A stretch of DNA of 64,000 nt from Collybiopsis luxurians FD-317 M1 (lineage: Eukaryota > Basidiomycota > Agaricomycetes > Agaricales > Omphalotaceae). A program made the translations under genes and the position numbers. Of this stretch, positions 13,601 to 25,851 are shown in pieces (position 1 is the first letter of the stretch; each line of letters starts with the position of its first letter). The notes beneath the pieces were generated by a model. It searched no databases and was not told where the DNA came from. It was given only the letters and a program-made list of their open reading frames with translations. The stretch spans positions 199,864 to 263,863 of the forward strand of contig KN834808.1 in assembly GCA_000827265.1 (NCBI GenBank). The letters are read 5' to 3'.

Positions 13601-15470
13601 GTTTTCTCTCACACTCACCTGTTAGACTGAAAAGCCGCTATGCGATTTGCTCCAAATGGGCATAAGCAGGGACGGCTCTTTGACGAGGAACACCACGAGG
13701 AGATACACCGGGTATGATTGTGTATATTGTGTATATTGTGTATATTGTGTGTAGTATGCGTGTACATCTTGCAAGGGACATCGCAAGGGACTTTCAATAC
13801 GAACTACATAGGTCTTCTGGTTTTTACCGGAGAGCGGATCTACTCTTTCCATCGACATTATCAAGCCATATCTTGATAATACCTCTGTCAAGTCGAGTTC
13901 ACGCGCGCGCGGTATTCAGTGGTATTCGGATCCAAGGATCTTCGTGTGGAAATTTTCCTTTTCGGCCAACCTTCGTGTCCAAGAAGCGGAGGTATCCACA
14001 TTTGACCCTGCTCGGACCTGTTAATGGCATGGGAGATGAACTTTTGTGTTCATCTCTGAACTTTGACGTCCTGATGACCTTGTTCAACTTGCCAGTCTAG
14101 GCTATGTTTTTGGTCAAAGATTGTTTCGTCCAAGCACTCCTTGCTACGCTACAGGGCATACCCATGATTATATCATCATTCACGTACGTACTCATCATCT
14201 TTTGGACAGGTTTTATCTAGAATCCAGTTCTAATTGTTATAGCTACAAAATCATGTATTTTTTCTCATCCTTTGCGCCGGCGTTTTGACCGGTCATCAGG
14301 TTCCTGCCAGGAGAAAATGGTAACTGGCAGGGCCCTAAGCATGAAGGGGTCCACTGGCGGCCGTCAACCTAGGCACGTACATATGAACTAACGTATGGTC
14401 AAAAACACCGATCACTTGGATGATAGAGAGCGACTTGTGGCGCTTTCCTCACACCCTACGTACGTTCTTTGACGGCGAATCTCAAGCGTAGGCTTCCAAA
14501 CTTCTTCAGAGTACGCCGCATGTGATTTAGAAAATGTCATGAATTTAGCAAGTTACAAAGCTTTCGGGTCGAATTTTTTTTTTTTGTGCTAGCCACGTAG
14601 GATTGGAGAGACTGGCCAAAGTTTAAAATTTGCAATACTCCATCGTAGTCGTGGGTTCCGTAGTTGAAAGACAAGAAGACTTTCTGACATTCGTGAACAT
14701 ATCGGAAAGTCATTCGCTCCGAAACTCCCTGGTCTGGCGGCGTTAACGCTCAGAGGAGACGAATCGACAGGAACTCAGGACTAGATGCTAAAGATAACTC
14801 AATTTTCAACATAAATTCGTCTGACAGGAGAGAGAAAATGCTGAAGAGCTTCGGATAAGTGCCATGGATCGAGAAGGTATTTTAAAAAAAACACCAAAAA
14901 GTGCCCAAAATAACTACAGAAAGCATACATACCGCGGAGGAGCGTGACTTTGGAGTAGATTGCGTCTATATCAAGTATCTCCAGATGCAAGACGACTGGG
15001 ATAATTAGTCGGCTCTTCGAATCGCTGTGTGGCGTTTCCTGCGAACGTCTTTTCATCACTCCTATATTTTAATTTTATTTTACTTCTTTTCCTGCGGTGA
15101 GTCGGTCGTCGTTCAATAAGCAGGGACACGGGTTACCGGGAAGATGGGAGACTGGGACTGCATCATACCCGCCTTCGTACAGTGTGTCGTCATAGCTGTC
15201 TGGCGGTTACTTTCAAGTTTCCGCTGCTTCTGCTTGAAAGGCGACCAATCTCTGAGGATGAAGTACATAACAGACATACGAATTGAAGAAAACTGAGATC
15301 GTGATGCCAATGTTTGGTACTTCTCAGAGAAAGAAGTACAGGTAACAGGTCCAGGAATTTGAAGAATTTTGAATGGTAGCGTTCGCAACCGTCCAGCAAT
15401 TCATTCTCAACAAGATACGAAAGTTAGAAGTAATTGATGCGTATTCCAGAAATAGTGCTCAACCCGAATC
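10682..15470. other. Gene-poor stretch
   Basis: Open frames of 60-130 codons occur on both strands but overlap one another. They lack splice-supported extension and show no domain. An open frame at 10850-10662 (minus) overlaps the start of the MKT1 homologue in another frame and is treated as a shadow. A (GTGTATATT)n microsatellite lies at 13.72-13.75 kb. I see nothing else that can be named. Confidence 0.5.
13719..13750 (+). repeat. (GTGTATATT)n microsatellite
   Basis: Three to four consecutive copies of a nine-base unit rich in TG and TA steps. No coding context is evident. Confidence 0.8.
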
Positions 15471-15479
15471 TTGTACATT

Positions 15480-17430
15480 GAATACAAGATAAAAGTATAT
15501 TTTTAGATAAACAACCCAACCTGCACCCACGAGCTGGAACAAAGGGGTGTCAGGGCTCGTTATTTGGCCAGAATGAATAGACCGAGTCAGTGAAATGTGA
15601 AATACAGGCATATGTTTAGGCAGTCAGTCAATCCGTTCAATTTGAGTGCCTCTCTCCCGATCGCTTCTGACCTACTCTTGAGGAAGTATTGAATACAAGC
15701 TCAATAGCTGGTGATATCGTTCTATAAAAAACACTTTCTTGAATAATTTTGATAGACCACGGTAAGTAAATATGGCTTCTAAGAAAAGATCTAAGCAAAG
15801 TATTTTATTCAACTCCGTTGGCTGCGTTGGCCAATGATCGTGATACCGTGTCTATGTGGGTTCAGGGTTGTAAACTTCCGTGGAAACAATAACGGTACGG
15901 CTCATCGAAGAGAACATGACGAACAAGGTTTAATTTGACGATAGGTACGAGTTTTCGTGTCATAATCTGAGGCGAATAATATAGCGAGAAAAGCGAGCTT
16001 TAGATTTCTCATGAACTAGATTTTGTAGGCTATGGTTTGTGAGGAACAAGCAAGGCAAGCGATATATTCCCCGGCGATCGCGAGCGCGTCCCGCGACCCA
16101 ATGATCTTCACGTGGTAGTGATCCATGGTCCATGGATCAACCCGCGGAAGGGCCCAAAATTTATAAGGTCCTGAAAAGGCTCATCTCACTGACAATTTAT
16201 TTTATGCTCGTCAAGTTGATCTGAGTATTTCCTGCACTGTTTAGAACAAAAGTTTGTCAATGGAAGGCAAATACGTGCCTTCTAAGTACAATCAAATTGA
16301 CCCCAAAGTTGCCCAAAACTTATACAGAACCTATTTTTAGATCGGCAACCCAACTTGCACCCACGAGCAGGAACATCGCTTCCGCGAGAGATGTCAGGGA
16401 GAAGTGACGCCTATTTAAAACGAATATAGTGTCTGGTGAGATTTTAATCACAGTGCATTTTCGGTCCTTGATTAGTCCTTTCAATTTGGGTGCCTTAGAA
16501 AGAATATTGGATCATAGAAAATCAGTCCTGAGGTGTGCCACTTTAAAGTTTGTTTTCAAAAAAAGTAGCGCCACTCTAAAAACAGACACTTCCCTGAGGC
16601 GCCTTGACAGCGGAGATTCCTTCTAAGAAAAGGGCGAAGTCAGTGTTCCGTTTTGTTCCCATTTCCATCGTTTATGTTTTTCAATAATAATTTGTATTTT
16701 TGTCTAAATCTCACTCTCACCAGACTTCTCATTGGTAGTCTACTTATAATGACCTCGGAACAACCGTGTCCATTGCAGGATCAAGCTGTCAGTCCTCCAC
16801 AAAAAAAAGAGTAAAAACAGGGGTCAAACTCAAACTTGAATAGCAGTTCGTATGCTGGATTTTGTGAGTCAAGAAACCCGGACGACGTATCTTTTAACAC
16901 AAGCACGCGCGTCCCGTGAAGTAATCAGGATCAATGCAGGGGATATTCACATTATAATCATGAGCTTTTCTTTGCTAGAATATGAACCACTAAAGATGTT
17001 GGAAGAGTCGGAGAACCTGGGATCACCTTGGATGAAGAGTAATAAATGGCGGTCAGCCCGAATCTTGTCGAGAATCAGAGGCATGGAGCATGTCTTTAGG
17101 CAGGCGACCTACCTGACCTCGCTGCGAGGGAGGTCTCTCAGGGACACAACTTGAGCTTACAGTCTAGCCGCACACAGCTAATTTTAGGTATCTAAGAAGT
17201 TCATTCAATTTGGACGCCTCATTTTCCAAGATTAGTAGGTACTCCTGACCGTGTGTTGAAAGGACGTCCAATAGCAGACCTGCACTCTAGGAATAATGCT
17301 TTCTTGAGACACCTTGACGGTGCGGATATCTTCTGAGAAAAACTGAAGAACCAGGTATCCTGCTGAATCCCATTTTTGACAATCTATGATGGTCGATGAT
17401 TTGCAACTTTCGCATAAAAATTTTAAGTTC
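15480..17430 (+). repeat. Three diverged copies of an old dispersed repeat
   Basis: Copies lie at about 15.50-15.83, 16.33-16.69 and 17.08-17.37 kb, all in the same orientation. Copies 1 and 2 share a segment around caacccaac..gcacccacgagc. All three share ttcaatttg followed by GCCT. Copies 2 and 3 share a segment around gccttgac, and cttct(a/g)agaaaa is common. No coding capacity or terminal repeat is evident, so the class of element is unknown. Similarity is patchy, which points to age. Confidence 0.5.
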
Positions 17431-18264
17431 TCATCTGGTTTCCCAATGGCGATTGAGGTCGGATACTTACGCAAAATTCGTGTCTTTTGTCAATCTCCGC
17501 CGAACTGCTAGCTTCAAACCCAATGAACTAAAATTTGAAGCGATGACTAGTGCGAAGTTTCGCAACCTGAACCTAATTTGAACTATAGTGGAGAAAAAAA
17601 ATTCCCGAAAAGACAGGCTCAGGGATACAAGTTGTGATATGGAATTATATACTAGGATCTGAAAGGACAGGACAAGGAGGTAATTCGCCGATGCGTCGCG
17701 AGACACGACATCCACTTCCAGACACCGCCTGTCAACGCAAGCGAGGGGCAAGTAGTAGCGTGAAAGGGTCAGCTACAATGACCAGGGGACTGAAGACTAG
17801 TCCACTACGTGGGAGTCTTACGGTTCCGTGCAATGGACTGATTTTGCTCTATTTCTTTACAGATCTAGATTTAAATTCGGTGAAGTGTTCTTTTTTACGT
17901 TTGCGACGCTCGATCCGCAGGCTTCATCAGCCGGCATTGGTATCAGGGAGGCAGTAAAGGGCACAGTTGGATTTTCTAGAGAACTGCACTGTTTTGTCGC
18001 AGCCATCCTCCCAGGATGCTCCCTAGCCTTGCTTTGTGGCATTGGCTCCACGTTAAAAACACCCCTCCAGGAAATTGTTGCCTCTCTGTTTCTGATCCCC
18101 CCGGCGTTTAGCACGATAACTACAAATTACTCAAGGAATCAGATCGATTGGTGTCTCCTTGAGTCGTCTTGCCTTCACATTTTCTCTGGGGGAGCGGCAA
18201 ACGCTGCTCTTTCCATGATAAGCACTTCCAATTGGATTCCTCTACTTGAATCATACATACCGTC

Positions 18265-18866
18265 TTATTGATCTACTATAACTGCAACACCTAGTTTACC
18301 ATTCTCTGTCTTCATCAAAGTTCGAAAACTGGTCCCAATGTAAGCGACACAAGGATTCTCCTCGCCGCAAACCTTCGATTCCCCTCCGCGAACTTTGATC
18401 AAGAATGCTCGTAACCTCCCTTGCCTAAATTGCGGCTTGGCCGTTGTGATTTCAACGTCATCCAAAGTGATACCATTCGGCTTGAACAACTTGGTAGAAA
18501 CCATCTCCAAAAAGGCTTGAGCGTCACGCATTGCCTGCACCTCCTGCTCATGTGTGGCATCCCTCTATGCGACAGTCTCGTGAAACAGCTCGTCAATGCC
18601 GTTTTTGAGGTGTGAGCTGATGGAAAAGTCGACGGAGGCTATAGGATAAGATAAACCCCTTCCCTCCAGGGAGACCAAACGAGCTACTGAATAAGAGTAC
18701 TTGGGTGTACTGCTGGAGAAGGTATCCTTCGAGCGAAAATACTATCACTTGAGCCACTGAATACAGTCACAGAATACAGGTCACTCACCGGGGGAGGCGT
18801 AACAGCTGCCAATGAAGCAGAAAGCACCGCGAAGGAAAAAATGAATGAACGAAAACGCATCAACAT
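18265..18866 (-). pseudogene. Broken gene for a secreted protein of unknown family
   Basis: The 5' part (18866-18789) encodes a clear signal peptide, MRFRSFIFSFAVLSASLAA, ending at a consensus donor (GTGAGT). The 3' part reads through SVDFSISSHLKN..ELFHETVA, then a TAG at 18567-18565, then RDATHEQEVQAMRDAQAFLE and on to the stop at 18265. Residue character is continuous across the TAG, so it looks like a nonsense change. No acceptor joins the signal-peptide exon to the body in frame: the best one (ctatag near 18640) is off by one. I read this as a secreted-protein gene, possibly around 150 residues, damaged in two places. A missed small exon is the alternative. No domain was recognised. Confidence 0.5.
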
Positions 18867-19239
18867 TTCAGAAATGTAGACAGAAAGAGCTTCAGAAGGG
18901 TGTCCGATTTCGACCAGCAAAATCGGAGCTCTGTAGTTGGGTTCCTGGGCCAGCAAGAGAGACATATTTTCTTCTGTCCCCTGGCCTTTATAGCGCACTA
19001 CAAGCGGCTCCCGCGACCGGTTCGAAGATGGGTGATTTTCTTGCCGGGTTTGAATTTCCAGTTCGCTTTGTCCGGTTGAGCTATCGAACAGACTTGGGCT
19101 CTGGCCTTTATCAAACCTGACTGGCTGAAGAAGCTGTTGAAAGAATCGTAGAAGTACACCGACCATGGTGGCAGCAGTCAATTAGTTTGCCGAACGAATG
19201 CAGCGGTTGAAACGTTGATCCATGCCGAATTGTGATATT

Positions 19240-21660
19240 AGGATAGATAAGATAAACATCAATCAACCTCCCACACTCATGAAGATTAACGTCGACATTT
19301 ATCAGCCGGTTGGAACCATTTCTTGTCTTGATCCTATCTTCTCACTCCGAGAATTTAACCTGCCAGTTGCCGCGTTGCGGAGGAAGGTAACAGAACCATG
19401 GCCATCCCCTAGGAACAATCTAGCGGGTATCCCTTTACCTTACGGAGTCGCAATAAACACCAGGTATGGAACTCGCTGGAAAGATAAATACCTTCGTGAA
19501 CACGCACAACTTCTGCCTCAGAAAATTAGCTTCATGTGTAATATGTCTCTCCTGTATGCAGTTTCCCTTTCATCCTCCACAATCACTGAAATGATCCTCT
19601 GCCAGCTTTTATATATGCTTCAGGCTCATATTCAATGCTGCAGGGTTCAATATAAGCATAGAGGCGAATCCAACGATTTTCACTGAATTGATGTTGAATT
19701 GGACTCGAAATAATGGCGAACCAACAGACTTCTGGTTCGACGTTTTCCAAATAGTAGACGAAGACGGGTCCCTCAATAAGGAGCTCTCATTACAAGTTCC
19801 CAGTGGGAGTAGCTCCGCATCAGGGTCCATGCCTTTTGTCTTTGTGCGTACTGGGTACTCGTCATTTCTTTGCACCGAATTGGGGATGCCTCCTTACTCC
19901 TGTGTTTCCACCTTCCAGACCGCACATGATCCGTGGCACAACAGCAGAGAGCCCAAATGGTTTCTTCAATAGCACAATACCTATAACAGCCGTCGTTGCT
20001 AATTCCTCCACTTCGTCCTCAAGTTCTAACGCCTCTACCTCGCACACCAGCAGCTCAGTTGTTATCGGCGTGACTATTGGGAGCGTTATACCCACAGTGC
20101 TCATCCTCGCAGCGCTCGCAGTCCTTTGCTTGCATCGACGAATGAAGAGGCGCGAGGATACACCCAGCAGCTCGAGAAGACTTCACAATGCATATTCCTC
20201 GGCATACGAGCTCACTGGATCCCCGAATTACGCTAATACGTCATTTTCTCAGCTCCCCAATGCTTCTGCATCGGGTATCTTGAATGCACGCCCATCTCGG
20301 TCCCAGAGCCACTTCAGCGCCTCAAGTATTCATCCTCCTTCATCTCCCGGATCTTTCAGGGAAATGATTGCGCCACAGTCACAGATTGAAGCACCCTCAA
20401 CAGAGGTTGCAGATGTTCGTAGTACAAGGCTCGTGTGGAGCTCTCATGTTCCGAGTGCTCAGACTGCCAAATCGCGGCTTGAGACTAGTGTGTCTCCACC
20501 GCCACCGTCGGCAGAGTGAGTGACCTCTGGAGGGGGAGGATGCGGGGCTACTTCATCTTCAGATCATGGGTATAATTTTGCAATGTGTTCCGGGACAAAG
20601 GCGATCACAGCTGAAGCGCTGAAGATGGCGTTCACGCACAGAATGAAAATTATCAAATGGTCGTATGTAGGCTGAAACAGTAAATGTAGATGTTGGAGCA
20701 AGACGAGAATATTGTCTGATGAACCTTCGAGCCACCTGGGTTTCATTAAAAATACACAGACGTCCCGTTCCGCACTAACTGGTGATATTATGCAGTAAGA
20801 TGCACTTCATTCAACAGCATGTATAGATAGGAGTGATCTTCGACACAACTCGCCCTTTCCCACCCTGCGCTTGTGACCGCTGGGAAATTGGAAAAAGATC
20901 CAGGATGCTTCTTCGAAAAGTTGAGGAACAAATATTTACTTTCGAAACTTTTGCTCCATTCTATGATTCAACGAACAATCAGTTTCGTCGAGATTCAGCG
21001 TTAATCATTGCGTCCAGTGTCCGTCGGGAACATATGCATACTTTAGCCAATTTATCAAAGTCGAGCAGAAGAGTGCTTGAACTTCAGAAAACGACGATGT
21101 TGAGCTCATTCACTCCTAACAGCTTTTGAAAATTTTCAAGGCCTGACTTTAGGAATGGTCTTGGCATCACCGCCCAAAAGACAACGTCATAGCCGTCATC
21201 ATACCATTTACGCCGATCCCCCGTCGATCTTACCGTCGTAACACGATTGGAACGAGTATTATTAGGTCGACGGTTCCCAGAGAGTGCCCAGAGAGGGAAC
21301 CCGAAATGTCTATTCGCACATCTGCGGTATTATGATGGTTATGAAAGACTTTAACAGCTTCGTGAGACCCAAGCCATATTCGTGTGCCAGGGGTCCGGAA
21401 AAAGATTCGTTGGACGTTTTTGACAGATTGGTGCGTGAAAATGCCAGATGGCATTTCCTTCAGCTATCGTTAAGAATACTGCCAATGAAGGATCTGTCAA
21501 GTATAGTATTAAATCATAAAGACTCACGCTGACAAACGCGGCATCTTCTGTCGAAAATCTGAGTCGAGTTTAATGAGCTGGCCTTCGCACAGCTTTGGAG
21601 GTTCATGAGCAACGAAAGTGCTTGACACCAATAGATCAAGCGAAGTTGTTATTAGCGGGC
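19240..21660 (+). repeat. Segmental duplication, copy 1 (partner at 30.60-33.48 kb)
   Basis: This copy and its partner share the membrane protein gene, about 300 bp before its ATG (tcttgatcctatctt near 19327 and 30675) and more than 1 kb after its stop. Shared 3' words include ggcatcaccgccc and cggcatctt(c/..)gtcgaaaa. Both copies are in the same orientation. Divergence outside the exons is substantial, with many indels, so the duplication is not recent. Confidence 0.75.
19534..20519 (+). CDS. Single-pass membrane protein with N-terminal ectodomain and Ser-rich stalk, copy 1
   Basis: Exons are 19534-19553, 19606-19854 and 19919-20519. Introns of 52 and 64 nt are GT..AG and phases match, giving 289 residues. 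The 20-nt first exon joins to LFYICFRLIFN to form a hydrophobic signal peptide; the duplicate has the same arrangement. The ectodomain begins GFNISIEANPTIF and includes the LNWTRN..PTDFWFDV block. It is followed by a Ser/Thr-rich stalk, one membrane span (VIGVTIGSVIPTVLILAALA), a basic stop-transfer segment (HRRMKRRED) and a Ser/Pro-rich cytoplasmic tail. The layout matches a common basidiomycete group of wall-facing or sensor-like proteins, but no named function is known to me. An in-frame Met at 19543 is an alternative start. Confidence 0.8.
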
Positions 21661-24600
21661 ATCAACCACAAATCCTATGTAAGTAATGTACATTGCAATC
21701 GAAGATGTCAGTGGAGAAAAACTTTTTTCAATTCTTATCGTTGGGACCTCAAACCTGGGTGCTCTCAGCATTCTAAAGATCGTGGTCTATGATCGGTAGG
21801 CCCTCTAGTAAATATCTTAAGCGAAGGGAATCGGAAAGGTCGAGTACTATAACTACATACTCTTCAGGCCCAGCGACCTCGTCGACGTAGGATGCATCCT
21901 CACTACATAGTGCAACTGTTACAACGATCTGAAGCGCATTATCGGGACCCCCCATCAGCGGATGTATCTATCGAGGAGATTCAGGCATCCACGATATGGT
22001 TTTCAATACAAATTGACTATAATATGGTACAATTCAGAGAACTACGGGAATACACAGTAAGTCGCACCTCTCCTGCTTCCTCCCTTGCTTCCACCCCTCC
22101 TGTTACCCTATGCTAACCAGAAGTTTACACATATGACCGTGCACACAAAACATGGCACTGCTCCCGCCGTGCAGATCTATAACGGTATTAGAGCAGTTGC
22201 AACAATGTCTAAAAAGACAAACTTATAATGATGCGAGTCGCGAATCCTGAGCGAATTGAGTATACTGAAACTACTACAAAAATGAGTAGATGTGAACAAA
22301 AATTTGCCTCAGTAGACTCAACTCGCCCAATAGGAAACTCTGTTAATTCATTAATGGAAGGCATTCATTGCATCCACGATTAGTGAAACCCAGAAGTTAA
22401 ACAATGCAGTTGCCAGTGCTCCTCTCAGGCTACAGCGCTTCCCCGTCCAAGGCTATGCGGTAACACAATACATACGGGTTTGGAAGTAGCTTATTATACC
22501 AATGAGTGTATGCTAATCTGAAAATGAATGCAGCAGAGCACAAATTTATTTATATTTCCGAGTTCTTATCATTGTATCAACCCCAAAGTCTGTCTGGCTC
22601 TCAGTAGGAAGTAGCTAAATTATATGCCAGATAACATATATCCGCTATCTAATAGTAACTCACTCACTGTCTACCACTTTCAACAACTGAACAAGTCCAG
22701 AGCACGAAGAACCTCCGAGTCTACAGGTTTCGTCGAAACCCATAGGATGGGAGAGGGAGTAAGGACCGCCGTCACAAGATGCCCATATAATACTAAAAAC
22801 GTGAAGTAAAATTGTTGGCCAGAAGGAAATCCTCACACGGGAGGGCGTTAGCGACATTCGACAAGGCTCGTTGCGCGATGGCGTGTTAATTATCCGGCCC
22901 GGGCTTTTCGTTTCTCCGTCTTCCTGAACTTGAACGTTCATCACAGTTCATCAGCTTTGGGCTCAGCCCTATTTTTCCTGTTGGAGTTCAACATTCAACT
23001 CCCATAAAACACAGGCTGAGATGGATGCTTTGTGCTGATCACGGTCCGCCCGTCGGGTTTTTGCTTTTTTTCTCCGTGTCTGGGTACTGAATGGTTCGTT
23101 TGCGCGTTCTGCCCGGTAAACACCGGCAGGCTCACATATCTGGACCGGAAATGACTTAGCGCAGGGCATACCTATGTATGATGCGATTCTTTCTGCTCTT
23201 CGTACTTACTGCGCCCTTTGACTCCTTTCACATAGAGTAAACAACCTTCCTTCATATTGCTTCCTCGTCGTTCACCCTTCGTCATCATTGATCTCCCTAC
23301 GTCTTCTTGCTCTTCTCAACACCTACATTATTAATAGGCCAAACAAATACTCTCTAAGCTCTTGCTGCCAATTTTACCATACACTTAAACGACGTGTTTC
23401 TTAACTCTTGTGCTAATAGCAAGGGTGTGGATCTTACGAATGGAAATGGACAAATTGAAGCGTCTGAAATAATTGAGATGGGGAGGTTATTTTTGAATCG
23501 CAACGGCTGGGCTTGGTGGGATGTCCGATAGGCTGGAAGGGGACCAGCTAAACGGAATGGCCCGTTATCAACAGTAGGTTAAAGTGGTTAAATGGCGGTT
23601 TCGCTGTGAGCGAAGAGGATGTTATCAAACCTCATTTCTCCTCGATGCGTGTCTAACGAATATCTTTCTAGGCTGCGCTACTCCAACTACGACTCAACAT
23701 CATTATGTATTTGTATTTAACAAGAGCGAGTCTGCCAATTTTCATTGTTCAGCTCCGAATTTCATCTTGAGCCGAAAGGTGCGCTGGATTTACCTATCTG
23801 GTCATGTCGTCTCTTCCTCCTCTCTGAGCCGGTAGTCTCTATTCCTTCATTTTCCTCTCTCGTTTCTCTGAGAACCGAGCATCTTTCCGGTGGCAGGACT
23901 CTATTCGACTTGGCTTGCGGGGGCCTCGTTTACTCCTGCTGTTCACTTTACATACATGAACAGACACGGACATAATGATCGATTTACCACTCAGCTTCTC
24001 CAAGATGCCCAGCCATTACTTTCCTGTACCGAGAGCGTACGTACTCGGGTTGTTTGTAGAGGCCAATGATAGAGTCATCGTACTTTTGCTGTCCCATCCA
24101 ACTCTGGTGCCTGTCTTTCTAATGGACATCTCATGTCATTGTAGGAGGACAGGACAAGTATCTTATTCATATTCTAGAAGGGTGGTAGAAATGCCTTCCT
24201 CGGCCCTTCCTACTCTCCGTGTCCTGTACAAGTTTCCTTCCCGACCTTTACTCTTGCAGCGACAACAATGGTCGTTATATCCCATCCTGGTACCGTCTGC
24301 TTTTGAATTAATGTATAAGGGAATGTTATGTCTTAGCCGTGGCGTTTGCCCTATGTAGAATAAGAATACGCGTGCCCAGATGTATATCTCCTCCTCAGGC
24401 ACGCATATAAATGTAAGTGCTCATCTACAATTTCAGGCCAAAATGGACCGAAAGGAGTCATTCGAGAGATCAGATGGACCTGAGGCCCTTATGAGAAATC
24501 CAAGAAGATCGAGTATATTGACGGTCTCTTAACTAAAGCGGGATATTGGCTGAAGATGGTTTCCCGGCGCCCTCACGAGGAGCACATTCTCATGATGAAC

Positions 24601-24850
24601 TCGAATTATTGACTCCAAAGAAGACGGACACAGGGGCTTATGTAAAATAAAATTTCACTTCATGAGCGACACAACCGCACCAAAAAGGTAATAGGAGCCA
24701 AAATCCTCACCAAAAGGAAGTTGCCACGCATTAGCTCGCCCACTTCCCTATAACTACCTTCATCTGCCAAGGATCAGTGAACAATTACTGTTTCATAGTG
24801 CCAACACTCTTGTTCCGAGCTCAACACTGGTTTTGTCATAATAAGTGGAC
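21660..24850. other. Stretch without a supported gene
   Basis: Overlapping short frames only, with no domain, paired splice sites or family resemblance. No long repeat was noticed. Confidence 0.5.
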
Positions 24851-24987
24851 GTTGCTTGAATCAGCACTGGCATATTCATGATGAACACAAAGCCTGTGCT
24901 ACTGCTCTAGTTGAAAAATTAGGTCGTACCATCGGGTTGAGAAATGCACCGAAGCTGCTTTCCCAATAGGGTGACAGTTGCTTGTAT

Positions 24988-25005
24988 CCTCCTTCCAAAG
25001 GGAGG
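24988..25005. promoter_or_regulatory. Conserved promoter palindrome, left ET79-like gene
   Basis: cctccttccaaagggagg forms a 5-bp CCTCC/GGAGG stem around an eight-base core. Its counterpart at 28861-28882 keeps the palindrome with a longer stem, although flanking bases have changed. It lies about 390 bp before the ATG. A factor-binding role is inference. Confidence 0.4.
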
Positions 25006-25243
25006 TAGGAGTGAGCAGGCGTTAGCATTCTTACATCCTCGGATGGTAAATTCAACAATTGAAGGTTTACTTAGGAACGATTCTGCCACCATTTTTGCTT
25101 CATTCAGCAAGTCTGGTAAAACAATATCTGCCTCTGAACACCTAGTTCAAGGCACTGGTACTGTGGATTTCACTCTAACCGCGAGTTTTCTCCGATCGGC
25201 GGCAGAGCTGGCCGATTTCTAATGCAAGCCATGCTCGTTGACA

Positions 25244-25250
25244 TATAAAA
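25244..25250 (+). promoter_or_regulatory. TATA box of left ET79-like gene
   Basis: TATAAAA within acatataaaagga, about 150 bp before the ATG at 25396. The same element and spacing precede the inverted copy. Confidence 0.6.
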
Positions 25251-25395
25251 GGACTCGTCCTGCAATGATTTTAAGCATCAACATCTTCATCCTCCTTCAA
25301 ACCAACAAACATAGGTTCGCTTTGCTGCATCTCAAATCCTCTGTAAACTGACTATTCTCTGTATTTCAAGGTTTCTGAAAAAAAGTGCCACAAGC

Positions 25396-25851
25396 ATGTC
25401 TGACCAGTTGACAAACCAAGCCACTCCGAACGAGGTAATCAGCAAATTTATGATATCCTGTTTACGCTGTTTACATTTCATACAGTCAACCTGTAGCGTC
25501 GCTGTGACCTTTGAGAACAAGACTGACTTGACCCTCATCAGAGTCGAGGCCGAACTTGAGCACGGAATATGGGCAACGAACCAGTATCCCCCCGAGATCA
25601 TCTCTCCTCACAGCGTAGGAAAGTGGAAAAGCGAGTCGAACGGGTTCATGACAGGTACCGCAGGCTATGTAAAGTATGCCATGGACAGCGGCAAAGAAAG
25701 TATTCTTAGGGTCTACTGGAGTAACCCATTCGCCGGTTCGAACAGCTACGATGGGTCCATCGCTGGCCCCAAGGAACACGAGTATGTGTGGTCTTACACT
25801 GGTGGCACTGGGAACAATGCCAGTGTCAGTTTCAAACTCGAAAAGAAGTAG
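25396..25851 (+). CDS. Small ET79/aegerolysin-like protein, copy 1
   Basis: An unbroken frame of 151 codons contains a likely 51-nt intron (25435-25485, GTAATC..TACAG). Its removal joins ..ATPNE to STCSVAVTFENK and leaves 134 residues. The intron length is a multiple of three, so retention would not break the frame. Both copies have the same site. The sequence has VTFENKTDLTL, HGIW, PP.I.PHS.GKW, SNGFMTGTAG, YWSNPF.GSNSY and GGTGNNASVSF. This pattern is what I associate with small beta-sandwich proteins annotated as crystal protein ET79 or aegerolysin-type in fungi and bacteria. Relatives bind membrane lipids and some act with partner proteins in pore formation. No MACPF-type partner is visible nearby. 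No signal peptide is present. The assignment is from memory of the motif pattern, and toxicity is not shown. Confidence 0.7.
   Translation: MSDQLTNQATPNEVISKFMISCLRCLHFIQSTCSVAVTFENKTDLTLIRVEAELEHGIWATNQYPPEIISPHSVGKWKSESNGFMTGTAGYVKYAMDSGKESILRVYWSNPFAGSNSYDGSIAGPKEHEYVWSYTGGTGNNASVSFKLEKK

Noticed and set aside
13714..14100. 128-codon plus-strand frame
   Set aside because: It begins in a microsatellite, overlaps minus-strand frames of similar length and shows no domain.
17828..18271. 147-codon plus-strand frame with hydrophobic stretches
   Set aside because: Overlaps other frames; composition looks random and there are no splice or start features.
24944..25222. 92-codon plus-strand frame upstream of the left ET79-like gene
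   Set aside because: It lies in the duplicated promoter block, and the right arm does not keep the frame open.
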